A DNA stretch of 6,571 nucleotides from Methylocystis sp. (GCA_023253795.1 JALRFG010000103.1:1-6571), one strand, 5' to 3'. Shown: positions 1-5,618, numbered from the stretch's first letter. The notes: generated from the sequence alone by a model not told the origin. Translations and numbers: made by a program.

Positions 1-120
1 GTATTTGCCTTCGCCTTCAAGCCACATGCGAAAATGCCAATAATCACCGCGTTTGTAGACTATCGCTTCATCAAAGATGGCAATTTCGTCTTCAGCAAAG
101 TTCTGCTTCTTTAAGGGCAT
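1..120 (-). CDS. N-terminal fragment of a probable tyrosine-recombinase integrase (runs off the left edge)
   Basis: An open frame of 40 codons starts at ATG 120-118 and continues beyond the window without a stop. The translation opens MPLKKQNFAEDEI and contains YKRGDYWHFRMWL followed by EGEGKY. From memory, this matches the N-terminal, arm-binding part of phage-type site-specific integrases, where a YW-F-RMW strand leads into a lysine/tyrosine-rich hairpin. The catalytic domain (R-H-R-Y) would lie outside the window, so the family call rests on this short segment and on context. It is transcribed in the same direction as guaA and begins 160 bp past the guaA stop, the usual arrangement for an island integrated at guaA. 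Codon use is foreign to the neighbours (TTA Leu, ATA Ile, many A/T-ending codons; about 43% GC). No Shine-Dalgarno sequence precedes the ATG, so the start is uncertain. A degraded remnant cannot be excluded. Confidence 0.68.
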   Translation of the reverse strand, partial: MPLKKQNFAEDEIAIFDEAIVYKRGDYWHFRMWLEGEGKY

Positions 121-203
121 TATTGGGCTTTGGGTGACTGTGGTTTTTAGTAGATACAGTTTTGCGTAAGTTCGCGTGTAACTGTATTCCCAAAGCCCAA
201 TAA
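120..203. repeat. 15-bp perfect inverted repeat with nested 8-bp inverted repeat, upstream of the integrase
   Basis: The arm TTATTGGGCTTTGGG at 120-134 is exactly complementary to CCCAAAGCCCAATAA at 189-203, with a 54-bp interior. Inside it, ATACAGTT (154-161) pairs perfectly with AACTGTAT (180-187), giving a two-tier palindrome. The left arm includes the first base of the integrase ATG (120-118). Possible roles are an integrase or excisionase binding region, an operator for the integrase gene, or an RNA hairpin in transcripts reading through from guaA. It does not look like an ordinary intrinsic terminator because the loop is long and no T-run follows in the guaA direction. Confidence 0.85.
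160..183 (+). repeat. Direct repeat copy 1 (pairs with 220-242)
   Basis: The copy reads TTTTGCGTAAGTT (160-172), then CGC, then GTGTAACT (176-183). The second copy 60 bp downstream has the same blocks with one substitution in the first block and a spacer one base shorter. Each copy contains an AGTT...AACT dyad. Closely spaced direct repeats beside an integrase gene are typical of integrase arm-type or excisionase sites. That role is inferred. Confidence 0.7.
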
Positions 204-209
204 AATCAA
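181..209 (-). promoter_or_regulatory. Possible integrase promoter
   Basis: On the minus strand TTGATT (209-204) is followed after exactly 17 bases by TACAGT (186-181), each matching four of six bases of the sigma70-type -35 and -10 boxes. The spacer contains the right arm of the 15-bp inverted repeat, and the -10 lies in the inner 8-bp repeat and in direct repeat copy 1. A protein bound to either repeat would therefore cover the promoter, fitting autoregulation by an integrase or excisionase. In an AT-rich stretch such matches arise easily, so this is tentative. Confidence 0.3.
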
Positions 210-263
210 TGCCGCATATTTTTGAGTAAGTTTTGTGTAACTTTTATATCGTTGATTTTATTG
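198..263. repeat. 12-bp perfect inverted repeat overlapping the 15-bp repeat
   Basis: CAATAAAATCAA at 198-209 is the exact complement of TTGATTTTATTG at 252-263. The first six bases (198-203) are shared with the right arm of the 15-bp inverted repeat, so the two pairings exclude each other in single-stranded DNA or RNA. The interior contains another small dyad, AAGTT (228-232) with AACTT (239-243). The arms are almost purely A/T, so this is not a good stand-alone terminator for guaA. It is more likely part of a recombination or regulatory region. Confidence 0.75.
220..242 (+). repeat. Direct repeat copy 2 (pairs with 160-183)
   Basis: The copy reads TTTTGAGTAAGTT (220-232), then TT, then GTGTAACT (235-242). 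Relative to copy 1 it carries C to A in the first block and a 2-base instead of 3-base spacer. The inner dyad is stronger here (AAGTT/AACTT, ending at 243). It lies in the loop of the 12-bp inverted repeat, as copy 1 lies in the loop of the 15-bp repeat. Confidence 0.7.
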
Positions 264-280
264 TATTTTCTCGTTTTAAT

Positions 281-300
281 TTACTCCCACTCGATTGTTC
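281..300. other. guaA: Probable attachment-site region at the guaA 3' end
   Basis: The last guaA codons, encoding T-I-E-W-E and the stop, border the AT-rich integrase-side DNA directly. The guaA 3' end is an established target for site-specific genomic islands, where the incoming element restores the end of the gene. The composition break at 280/281 and the adjacent integrase start support this. The exact crossover segment cannot be set without the other island end, which should carry a copy of this sequence. Coordinates are approximate. Confidence 0.42.
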
Positions 301-1882
301 CCGGCGGTTTGGATGTCACATCATAGACAACGCGGTTGACGCCGCGCACTTCGTTGATGATGCGCGTTGCGGCGCGGCCGAGAAACGCCATGTCGAAGGG
401 ATAAAAATCGGCGGTCATGCCGTCGCTGCTCGTCACCGCGCGCAGCGCCAGCACATAATCATAGGTGCGGCCATCGCCCATCACGCCAACGCTGCGCACC
501 GGCAAAAGCGCGGCGAAAGCCTGCCAGATTGCGTCATACAATCCGGCCTTGCGGATTTCGTCGAGATAGACGGCGTCGGCCTTGCGCAAAATCTCCAGCT
601 TGTCGCGGGTGATGACGCCCGGACAACGGATGGCGAGACCCGGCCCCGGAAAAGGATGGCGACCGACAAAAGCTTCCGGCAAACCGAGTTCGCGACCAAG
701 CGCGCGCACTTCATCCTTGAACAATTCGCGCAAGGGCTCCACCAGCGACATATTCATGCGCTCCGGCAGACCGCCAACATTATGATGCGATTTGATCGTC
801 ACCGACGGACCGCCGGTGAAAGAGACGCTCTCGATCACATCCGGGTAAAGCGTGCCCTGCGCGAGAAACTGCGGCGCGCCGCGGCCATCCTGCGCGATTT
901 TCTTGGCTTCCGCCTCGAAGGTTTCGATGAACAGGCGACCGATGGTCTTGCGTTTGACTTCCGGATCGTCGACGCCTTCCAGCGCATCGAGAAACAGTTT
1001 CTCCGCTTCGACATGATGAAGCGGAATATTGTAATGATCGCGGAACAGGCGCACGACCTCTTCGGCCTCGCCCAGTCGCAACAGGCCGTGATCGACAAAG
1101 ACGCAGGTCAGGCGATCGCCAATGGCTTCATGAATCAGCACCGCCGCGACTGCGCTGTCGACGCCGCCCGAAAGCCCGCATAACACGCGTCCATCGCCAA
1201 CCTGATGACGGATCGCCGCAATCGCTTCCTGGCGGAAGGCGGCCATCGTCCAATCGGATTTCAGGCCCGCGACCTTATGCACGAAGTTCGACAAAAGCTT
1301 CGCGCCTTCTGGCGTATGCACGACTTCGAGATGAAACTGCACGCCGTAATAGCGGCGTTTCTCATCGGCGATCGCCGCCATCGGCGCATTCTCCGATGCG
1401 GCGATGACACGAAAACCCTCGGGCAGTTTGGTGACGCGATCGCCATGACTCATCCACACGGCGTAGCTTTGACCCTTTTGCCAAACGCCCTCGAACAAGG
1501 CGCTGGATTCCAGCGCCACCAGTTCGGCGCGGCCAAATTCGCGATGATGGCCGGCCTCGACCTTGCCGCCGAGCTGCGTCGCCATCGTCTGCTCGCCATA
1601 GCAAATGCCGAGCACGGGCACGCCGGAGTCGAAAATCGCCTGCGGCGCGCGCGGCGAACCCTCTTCCGTCACGGAGCAGGGACCGCCGGACAGGATCACC
1701 GCTTTGGGACGAATATCCTCAAAGGCGCGCGCGGCGGTCTGAAACGGCGCAATCTCGCAATAAACGCCGGCCTCGCGCACGCGACGCGCGATCAATTGTG
1801 TGACCTGCGAGCCAAAATCGACGATCAGCACCTTGTCGTGACGATCGGCGATATCGTGATGAAATGTGTCGGCGGCGGTCAT
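281..1882 (-). CDS. guaA: GMP synthase (glutamine-hydrolysing)
   Basis: GuaA converts XMP to GMP using ATP and ammonia from glutamine, the last step of de novo guanine nucleotide synthesis in the cytosol. The product is 533 residues, the normal length. The class I glutamine amidotransferase domain spans about residues 16-205, with nucleophile Cys94 in GICYGEQTM, His184 and Glu186. The ATP pyrophosphatase domain follows from about 211, with the PP-loop LSGGVDS at 237-243. The dimerisation domain then runs to the typical end GTIEWE. The start at ATG 1882 was chosen because AAAGGAGTG lies just upstream; a longer reading from 1933 adds 17 residues without support. One oddity is that the usual HPE triad segment reads HLE (residues 184-186). 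The gene lies 59 bp downstream of the dihydroorotase homologue on the same strand. Its 3' end adjoins the island-like DNA. Confidence 0.97.
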   Translation of the reverse strand: MTAADTFHHDIADRHDKVLIVDFGSQVTQLIARRVREAGVYCEIAPFQTAARAFEDIRPKAVILSGGPCSVTEEGSPRAPQAIFDSGVPVLGICYGEQTMATQLGGKVEAGHHREFGRAELVALESSALFEGVWQKGQSYAVWMSHGDRVTKLPEGFRVIAASENAPMAAIADEKRRYYGVQFHLEVVHTPEGAKLLSNFVHKVAGLKSDWTMAAFRQEAIAAIRHQVGDGRVLCGLSGGVDSAVAAVLIHEAIGDRLTCVFVDHGLLRLGEAEEVVRLFRDHYNIPLHHVEAEKLFLDALEGVDDPEVKRKTIGRLFIETFEAEAKKIAQDGRGAPQFLAQGTLYPDVIESVSFTGGPSVTIKSHHNVGGLPERMNMSLVEPLRELFKDEVRALGRELGLPEAFVGRHPFPGPGLAIRCPGVITRDKLEILRKADAVYLDEIRKAGLYDAIWQAFAALLPVRSVGVMGDGRTYDYVLALRAVTSSDGMTADFYPFDMAFLGRAATRIINEVRGVNRVVYDVTSKPPGTIEWE

Positions 1883-1885
1883 GTT

Positions 1886-1894
1886 CACTCCTTT
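1886..1894 (-). promoter_or_regulatory. guaA: guaA ribosome binding site
   Basis: Minus-strand AAAGGAGTG precedes ATG 1882-1880, with the GGAG core about 6 bases from the start codon. It is a near-ideal Shine-Dalgarno sequence and settles the guaA start at 1882 rather than 1933. Confidence 0.85.
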
Positions 1895-1941
1895 TCTCGT
1901 CTCGGATGCGCGTCTCGCCGCGCGGATAAACAAGCGGCGGC

Positions 1942-3252
1942 TCAGGCGCCGGCGCTCTCATGCACAATTGCGCCATCGACCACGGTCAGCCGCACTTCGC
2001 CTTGCAGCAAGGCGCCATCGAACGGCGTGTTGCGACAACGCGAATGAAGCGCCTCGGGCGCGACGACGAAAGGCGTATCGGGATCAAACACGATCAGATC
2101 GGCGGGCGCGTCTTTATGCAGACGGCCCTGCGGCAATCCCAGAATTTTCGCTGGCGTCGACGACAATGTCGCCAGCAGACGCGGCAGCGTGACATCGCCG
2201 GCGTGCACCAGACGCAGGCCGGCGGCGAGCATGGTTTCGACGCCGACGGCGCCATATTCGGCTTCCGCGAAAGGCAGGCGTTTGGTTTCGACATCCTGCG
2301 GATCGTGATCGGAGACGATGACGTCGATCAATCCTTCGGCCAGCGCCGCGACAAGCGCCTGGCGTTCTTCCTCGCGCCTTAGTGGCGGCTGCAGCTTCAG
2401 GAAGCTGCGATAATCGCCAATGTCATTTTCGTTGAGCGTGAGATGATTGATCGAGACGCCGCTGGTGACCGGCAATCCCGCCGCTTTCGCCGCGCGCAAG
2501 GCGTCGAGCGACAAAGTCGTCGAGATCAGCGCCGCATGATAGCGCACGCCGGTCAGCGCCACGAGACGCAGATCGCGATCCAGCATGATCGCCTCAGCCT
2601 CGCGCGGCGCGCCGGAGAGCCCGAGCCGTAGCGCCATTTCGCCTTCGTTCATCACGCCGGCCGATAAATCCGGGTCCTGCGGGAAATGTACGACCAGCGC
2701 ATCGAAATCGCGCGCGTAGGTCATGGCGCGACGCATCACCAGCGTATTCTTCACTGGTCGCGCGCCATCAAAGAAAGCGACGGCGCCCGCCTGCTGCAAC
2801 AGACCAAGCTCGGCGATTTCCCGTCCCTCGCGGCCCTTGGTCAGCGCCGCCATCGGCAACACGCGCACACGGCCGGTGTCGCGCGCGCGGCGCAACACGA
2901 AATCCACCACGGCGGGATCGTCGATCGCCGGCGCGGTCGCCGGAGTCGCGACAAGCGTGGTGACGCCGCCGACAGCCGCCGCATGCGTAGCGCTGGCGAT
3001 GGTCTCGCGGTGTTCGGCGCCAGGCTCGCCGACGAAAGCCTGCATGTCGATCAGGCCGGGCGCGAGAACGGCGCCGGCGCAATCAATCAGCCTCGCGCCT
3101 TCCGGCGCGCTGTCGCGGGTGAGCGACGGCCCGAGATCGACGATCTTGCCCTCGCGGGCGTAGAGACCGCCACGCGTCTCCACCCCCGTGTCGGGGTCGA
3201 TCAGACGCGCATTGACGAAGAAAAGCGGCGAAGCCGGCCGGTGCAGGGACAT
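1942..3252 (-). CDS. pyrC: Dihydroorotase homologue, probably inactive PyrC'-type partner of aspartate transcarbamoylase
   Basis: A 436-residue amidohydrolase-fold protein of the type I dihydroorotase family. Family landmarks are APGLIDM (64-70), EPGAEHRET (76-84), VGGVTTLVATP (94-104), MNEGEMALRLGLSG (201-214), SDHDPQD (314-320) and NTPFDG (408-413). The metal-binding DxHxH after the first strand reads D69-M-Q71-A-F73, so both histidines are lost. The usual HCED segment reads HFPQ (189-192), and the next metal histidine region reads YHAALIS. Catalysis is therefore unlikely. In Pseudomonas and many alphaproteobacteria such PyrC' proteins lack activity but are needed to assemble PyrB; that role is inferred here. 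The start at ATG 3252 follows AGAAGG and lies 10 bp after the upstream gene. An in-frame extension to 3633 overlaps that gene and is rejected. pyrB is not adjacent, which is unusual. Confidence 0.9.
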   Translation of the reverse strand: MSLHRPASPLFFVNARLIDPDTGVETRGGLYAREGKIVDLGPSLTRDSAPEGARLIDCAGAVLAPGLIDMQAFVGEPGAEHRETIASATHAAAVGGVTTLVATPATAPAIDDPAVVDFVLRRARDTGRVRVLPMAALTKGREGREIAELGLLQQAGAVAFFDGARPVKNTLVMRRAMTYARDFDALVVHFPQDPDLSAGVMNEGEMALRLGLSGAPREAEAIMLDRDLRLVALTGVRYHAALISTTLSLDALRAAKAAGLPVTSGVSINHLTLNENDIGDYRSFLKLQPPLRREEERQALVAALAEGLIDVIVSDHDPQDVETKRLPFAEAEYGAVGVETMLAAGLRLVHAGDVTLPRLLATLSSTPAKILGLPQGRLHKDAPADLIVFDPDTPFVVAPEALHSRCRNTPFDGALLQGEVRLTVVDGAIVHESAGA

Positions 3253-3262
3253 GCCCTTCTGA

Positions 3263-3811
3263 TTAGGGCATTTTCCGCAGGTTGGGAATGTCGTCACGCG
3301 TCGTGGCGCGGAAGGCGGCGGCCGAGGCGAGACGCTGCGGACGCGGCGCGGCGGAAACCTGACGTGAGGCCGGCAAGACCTTCTCCCCAGCGGGCTCAAA
3401 TCGCGCCAGCGTCTCGACGCCGTCATCCGGCGGCGCGACCAGCCGCGCCTGAAAAGAAGTCCGGTCTCCCGCCGCCAGCACAGCCTTGGGGGCGGCGATG
3501 GTCCAGCTGTAAAGATCAAGCCCCTGCCGGTCGCGAACCGACAGGCGAAGCGGCGCAACCGAAACGCTGGCCTGGCGCGGATTGGCGATTTCGCCCTCGA
3601 TGAGCAGAACCTTCCGCCCCTCCTCCCAGACAAGCCGCGAACGGACGCTGTGCAGATCCAGGGCGCCCGAGGTCCACAAGGGGCGCGCCATGCCCGCGTC
3701 CCCGAGAAGCGCCAGACCGACGATCACCACCGCGAAGGGCCAGACCGGCGGGCGAACGCCCTGCGACGTCGCCTCATGACCATTATTCGAATCGCTCATC
3801 GCCGCCGCCAT
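3263..3811 (-). CDS. Membrane-anchored DUF3426-like protein without a zinc ribbon
   Basis: A 182-residue protein with a short polar N-terminus, one membrane segment (about 23-42, WPFAVVIVGLALLG) and a C-terminal domain (about 52-140) outside or beyond the membrane. That domain carries the pattern VRSR...LLIEGEIANP, APLRLSVRD, LYSWTI and LAAGDRTSFQARL. It resembles the C-terminal domain of rhizobial MJ0042 zinc-ribbon/DUF3426 proteins, often encoded divergently from ftsE as here. Those proteins start with a CxxC-type zinc ribbon; this one has no cysteine, so it is a short form. The tail (about 145-182) is rich in Ala, Arg and Pro. The function is unknown. The start at ATG 3811 follows GGGAG at 7 bases; GTG 3817 and ATG 3799 are alternatives. 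Its stop lies 10 bp before the dihydroorotase homologue, suggesting cotranscription. Confidence 0.78.
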   Translation of the reverse strand: MAAAMSDSNNGHEATSQGVRPPVWPFAVVIVGLALLGDAGMARPLWTSGALDLHSVRSRLVWEEGRKVLLIEGEIANPRQASVSVAPLRLSVRDRQGLDLYSWTIAAPKAVLAAGDRTSFQARLVAPPDDGVETLARFEPAGEKVLPASRQVSAAPRPQRLASAAAFRATTRDDIPNLRKMP

Positions 3812-3818
3812 CCGCACG

Positions 3819-3823
3819 CTCCC
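3819..3823 (-). promoter_or_regulatory. Ribosome binding site of the DUF3426-like gene
   Basis: Minus-strand GGGAG lies 7 bases before ATG 3811-3809. GTG at 3817 would be only one base away and ATG 3799 nineteen, so this site favours the 3811 start. Confidence 0.5.
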
Positions 3824-3858
3824 GCCGGCGCGTCGGAAAACGCCGGGTCAACGAAGCA

Positions 3859-3878
3859 TTAACCATGGTTATGGTTAA
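3859..3878. promoter_or_regulatory. Inverted pair of TTAACCAT, candidate CtrA binding site
   Basis: TTAACCAT (3859-3866) and ATGGTTAA (3871-3878) form a perfect 8-bp inverted repeat with spacer GGTT. AACCATGGTT inside it is itself a palindrome. TTAACCAT is the described strong half-site of CtrA, the cell-cycle regulator of alphaproteobacteria; the full TTAA-N7-TTAA form is not present. It lies 78 bp before the ftsE start and 48 bp before the divergent DUF3426-like gene, so it could act on either or both. The role is inferred. Confidence 0.5.
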
Positions 3879-3906
3879 GAAGCGGTGAACTGCTACTGTT
3901 CGGGCG

Positions 3907-3924
3907 GAATCGCCGCGCCGACTC
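3907..3924. promoter_or_regulatory. Two GANTC sites (CcrM methylation) before ftsE
   Basis: GAATC at 3907-3911 and GACTC at 3920-3924 lie 13 bp apart (start to start), 32-49 bp before the ftsE start. GANTC is the target of the cell-cycle methyltransferase CcrM in alphaproteobacteria, and clustered promoter sites can make transcription depend on methylation state. A third GAATC lies at 3789-3793, inside the divergent gene. The sequence is certain; the regulatory role is not. Confidence 0.4.
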
Positions 3925-3955
3925 GCGCCGATCGGGGACGGGATCGCAAAAGCGG

Positions 3956-4618
3956 ATGCTAAGCTTAGAAAATGTCGGTTTGCGCTACGGCGACGCTCCG
4001 GAGACGTTGCAGGACGTCACCTTTGACGTGGCGCCCCGCTCCTTCCAGTTTCTCACCGGCCCGTCCGGCGCCGGCAAGACGACGCTCCTGCGGATGATCA
4101 CTCTGGCGCTGCGGCCGACGCGCGGCGTCGTCACTGTATTGGGCCATGAGGTCGGCAAACTCCGCAAGGATGACATCGTCGCCCTGCGTCGGCGCATGGG
4201 CGTCGTGTTTCAGGATTTTCGTCTGCTCGACCACCTGACGCTTTATGAAAACGTCGCGCTGCCGCTGCGCGTGCAGGGCCGCGAGGAAACCTCCTACCGC
4301 GCCGAAGTCACAGAACTTCTCGATTGGGTTGGCCTCGGCGGCGTGCGCGACATGCGCCCGAATGTTCTATCCGGCGGCGAGAAGCAGCGCGCCGCCATCG
4401 CCCGCGCGCTGATTGCACGCCCGCAACTGGTGCTCGCCGATGAACCGACCGGCAATGTCGACCCAACGCTGGCGCGCCGCATCCTGCGCCTGCTGATCGA
4501 AATGCATAAGGCCGGCGCGGCGGTGCTCGTCGCCACCCACGATCTCGGCCTGATGGATCAATATGAGCCGGCCCGTCGCCTGGTTCTGGCCGATGGCCGC
4601 CTGCTGGTGTTCGAGTGA
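3956..4618 (+). CDS. ftsE: Cell division ATP-binding protein FtsE
   Basis: FtsE is the cytoplasmic ATPase of the FtsEX complex, an ABC-type device at the division septum that transmits ATP hydrolysis to periplasmic activation of peptidoglycan hydrolases. The 220-residue length is normal. All ABC motifs are present: Walker A GPSGAGKT (35-42), Q-loop Gln86 in VFQDFRLLDHLT, signature LSGGEKQ (138-144), Walker B LVLADEPTG (158-166) and H-loop His195 in VATHD. The segment DFRLL after the Q-loop is characteristic of FtsE, and the overlapping ftsX settles the identity. The start ATG is preceded only by a weak AAGCGG element. The stop overlaps the ftsX start by 4 bp, so translation is probably coupled. 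A candidate CtrA site and GANTC sites lie upstream. Confidence 0.97.
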   Translation: MLSLENVGLRYGDAPETLQDVTFDVAPRSFQFLTGPSGAGKTTLLRMITLALRPTRGVVTVLGHEVGKLRKDDIVALRRRMGVVFQDFRLLDHLTLYENVALPLRVQGREETSYRAEVTELLDWVGLGGVRDMRPNVLSGGEKQRAAIARALIARPQLVLADEPTGNVDPTLARRILRLLIEMHKAGAAVLVATHDLGLMDQYEPARRLVLADGRLLVFE

Positions 4619-5568
4619 GAGTCATGCCGAGCCGCTTGACGACACTTTTCTTTCCTGGACCCGCGCTCGACGCGCCGACGCCGTTGGCGCCGGCCGACAC
4701 CGTCGCCGGGCGCTCACTGACGATTGTTGTGGCGATCATGACCTTTCTCGCGGCGCTCTGCGCCGGCGGCGCCGTTCTGGTGGCTAACGCCAGCGCCGAA
4801 TGGCGCGGCGAAGCGGCGCGCGAGGCGACGATCCAATTGCAGACCGGCAAGGGACGCGACATCGAAGCGGATCTTAAAACGGCCGCCGCCATCGCCGAAA
4901 AAACGCCCGGCGTGCACAGCGTGCGCATCTATACGCGCGCGGAGTCCGAGGCGCTGCTGACGCCGTGGCTGGGCGAAGGGCTCGATCTCTCAGACCTGCC
5001 GACGCCGCGGATGATCGTCGTCGAACTTGATTCAACTGGCCCCGCCGATCTCGACCGGCTGCGCCTCGATCTCATCGCCGCCCTGCCCGACGCCACGCTC
5101 GACGATCACCATCTCACCATCGCGCGATTGGGCGATATGGCGCGCGCCGTCGTCCTTGCGACCATCGCCATATTTCTGCTTGTGCTCATCGCGCTCGGCG
5201 TCGTGGTCGCTTCGGCGACCCGCGCCGCCGTCGCCGCCAATCGCGACATTGTCGATATCTTGCACATCGTCGGCGCCGATGACGCGCTGATCACCAGTGA
5301 ATTTCGTCGACGTTTCCTGTCGCTGGGCTGGCGCGGCGCGGCGATCGGCGGCGGCGGAGCGATCGGCTTTTTCGCGCTGGCGCAACTCCTCTCCAGCCAG
5401 TCGCACGCCGGAGCCGGCGCCGATCAGATGCAGGCGATGTTTGGCGATTTCGCACTTGGTCTGGCGGGATACGGCCTGATCCTTGCGCTCGTCGCCGGCG
5501 TCGCATGGCTCACCGCCTGGCTTTGCCAACGAACTGTTTTTCAATATCTAAAAGACATAAACAGTTGA
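4615..5568 (+). CDS. ftsX: Cell division membrane protein FtsX
   Basis: FtsX is the inner-membrane partner of FtsE and carries the periplasmic domain that regulates septal peptidoglycan hydrolases. The 317-residue product has the expected layout: a cytoplasmic N-terminus, a first membrane helix (about 34-57), a periplasmic domain of about 120 residues (58-177) with TPGVHSVRIYTRAES and MIVVELD, then helices at about 178-200, 240-259 and 278-302. The segment between helices 2 and 3 has RDIVDILHIVGADD, a typical FtsX cytoplasmic loop. The GTG at 4615 overlaps the ftsE stop (GTGA), favouring coupled translation. ATG 4624, three codons later, is an equally possible start. A 50-bp gap separates it from the YdcF-like gene. 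Confidence 0.95.
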   Translation: MRVMPSRLTTLFFPGPALDAPTPLAPADTVAGRSLTIVVAIMTFLAALCAGGAVLVANASAEWRGEAAREATIQLQTGKGRDIEADLKTAAAIAEKTPGVHSVRIYTRAESEALLTPWLGEGLDLSDLPTPRMIVVELDSTGPADLDRLRLDLIAALPDATLDDHHLTIARLGDMARAVVLATIAIFLLVLIALGVVVASATRAAVAANRDIVDILHIVGADDALITSEFRRRFLSLGWRGAAIGGGGAIGFFALAQLLSSQSHAGAGADQMQAMFGDFALGLAGYGLILALVAGVAWLTAWLCQRTVFQYLKDINS

Positions 5569-5575
5569 CGGGTCC

Positions 5576-5595
5576 GCGCCCCTGAGAAGGGCCGC
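5576..5595 (+). other. Small hairpin between ftsX and the YdcF-like gene
   Basis: GCG (5576-5578) and CCCT (5580-5583) pair with AGGG (5588-5591) and CGC (5593-5595) around a GAGA loop, leaving one C-C mismatch. No T-run follows, so it is not a convincing terminator. A GNRA tetraloop on a GC stem could stabilise RNA or modulate expression between the two genes. It may also be chance in GC-rich DNA. Confidence 0.35.
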
Positions 5596-5604
5596 CGTCA
5601 ACAA

Positions 5605-5611
5605 GGGAGGG
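5605..5611 (+). promoter_or_regulatory. Ribosome binding site of the YdcF-like gene
   Basis: GGGAGGG ends 7 bases before GTG 5619-5621. It is strong enough to support this non-ATG start. Confidence 0.7.
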
Positions 5612-5618
5612 AAAAAGC

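Noticed and set aside
120..203. 15-bp inverted repeat as the guaA terminator
   Set aside because: The loop is 54 nt, no T-run follows in the guaA direction, and the stem lies about 80 bp past the stop codon, abutting the next gene start.
120..263. CRISPR array or MITE in the left AT-rich region
   Set aside because: Only two imperfect direct repeats with no regular spacer series, and no terminal inverted repeat flanked by a target duplication was found.
233..1183. Long plus-strand frame (316 codons) antisense to guaA
   Set aside because: It overlaps a complete guaA with all catalytic motifs; the translation is low-complexity His/Arg/Ala-rich and has no family features. GC-rich codon bias opens such antisense frames.
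1905..1926. Short GC hairpin (GCGCG/CGCGC) between the dihydroorotase homologue and guaA
   Set aside because: Only 5 bp with no T-run; expected by chance in this composition, so not called a terminator.
1205..2047. Plus-strand frame of 280 codons antisense to guaA and the dihydroorotase homologue
   Set aside because: Spans the gap between two real genes on the other strand and shows no recognisable domain.
2686..3603. Plus-strand frame of 305 codons antisense to the dihydroorotase homologue and DUF3426-like gene
   Set aside because: Arg/Ala-rich composition, no domain, and both opposite-strand genes have convincing motifs and ribosome binding sites.
3253..3633. N-terminal extension of the dihydroorotase homologue
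   Set aside because: The extra 127 residues overlap the DUF3426-like gene in another frame and are Arg/Pro/Ser-rich; the normal family N-terminus begins at 3252 with a ribosome binding site.
4308..4928. Minus-strand frame of 206 codons over ftsE/ftsX
   Set aside because: Shadow of two well-supported plus-strand genes, with low-complexity composition.
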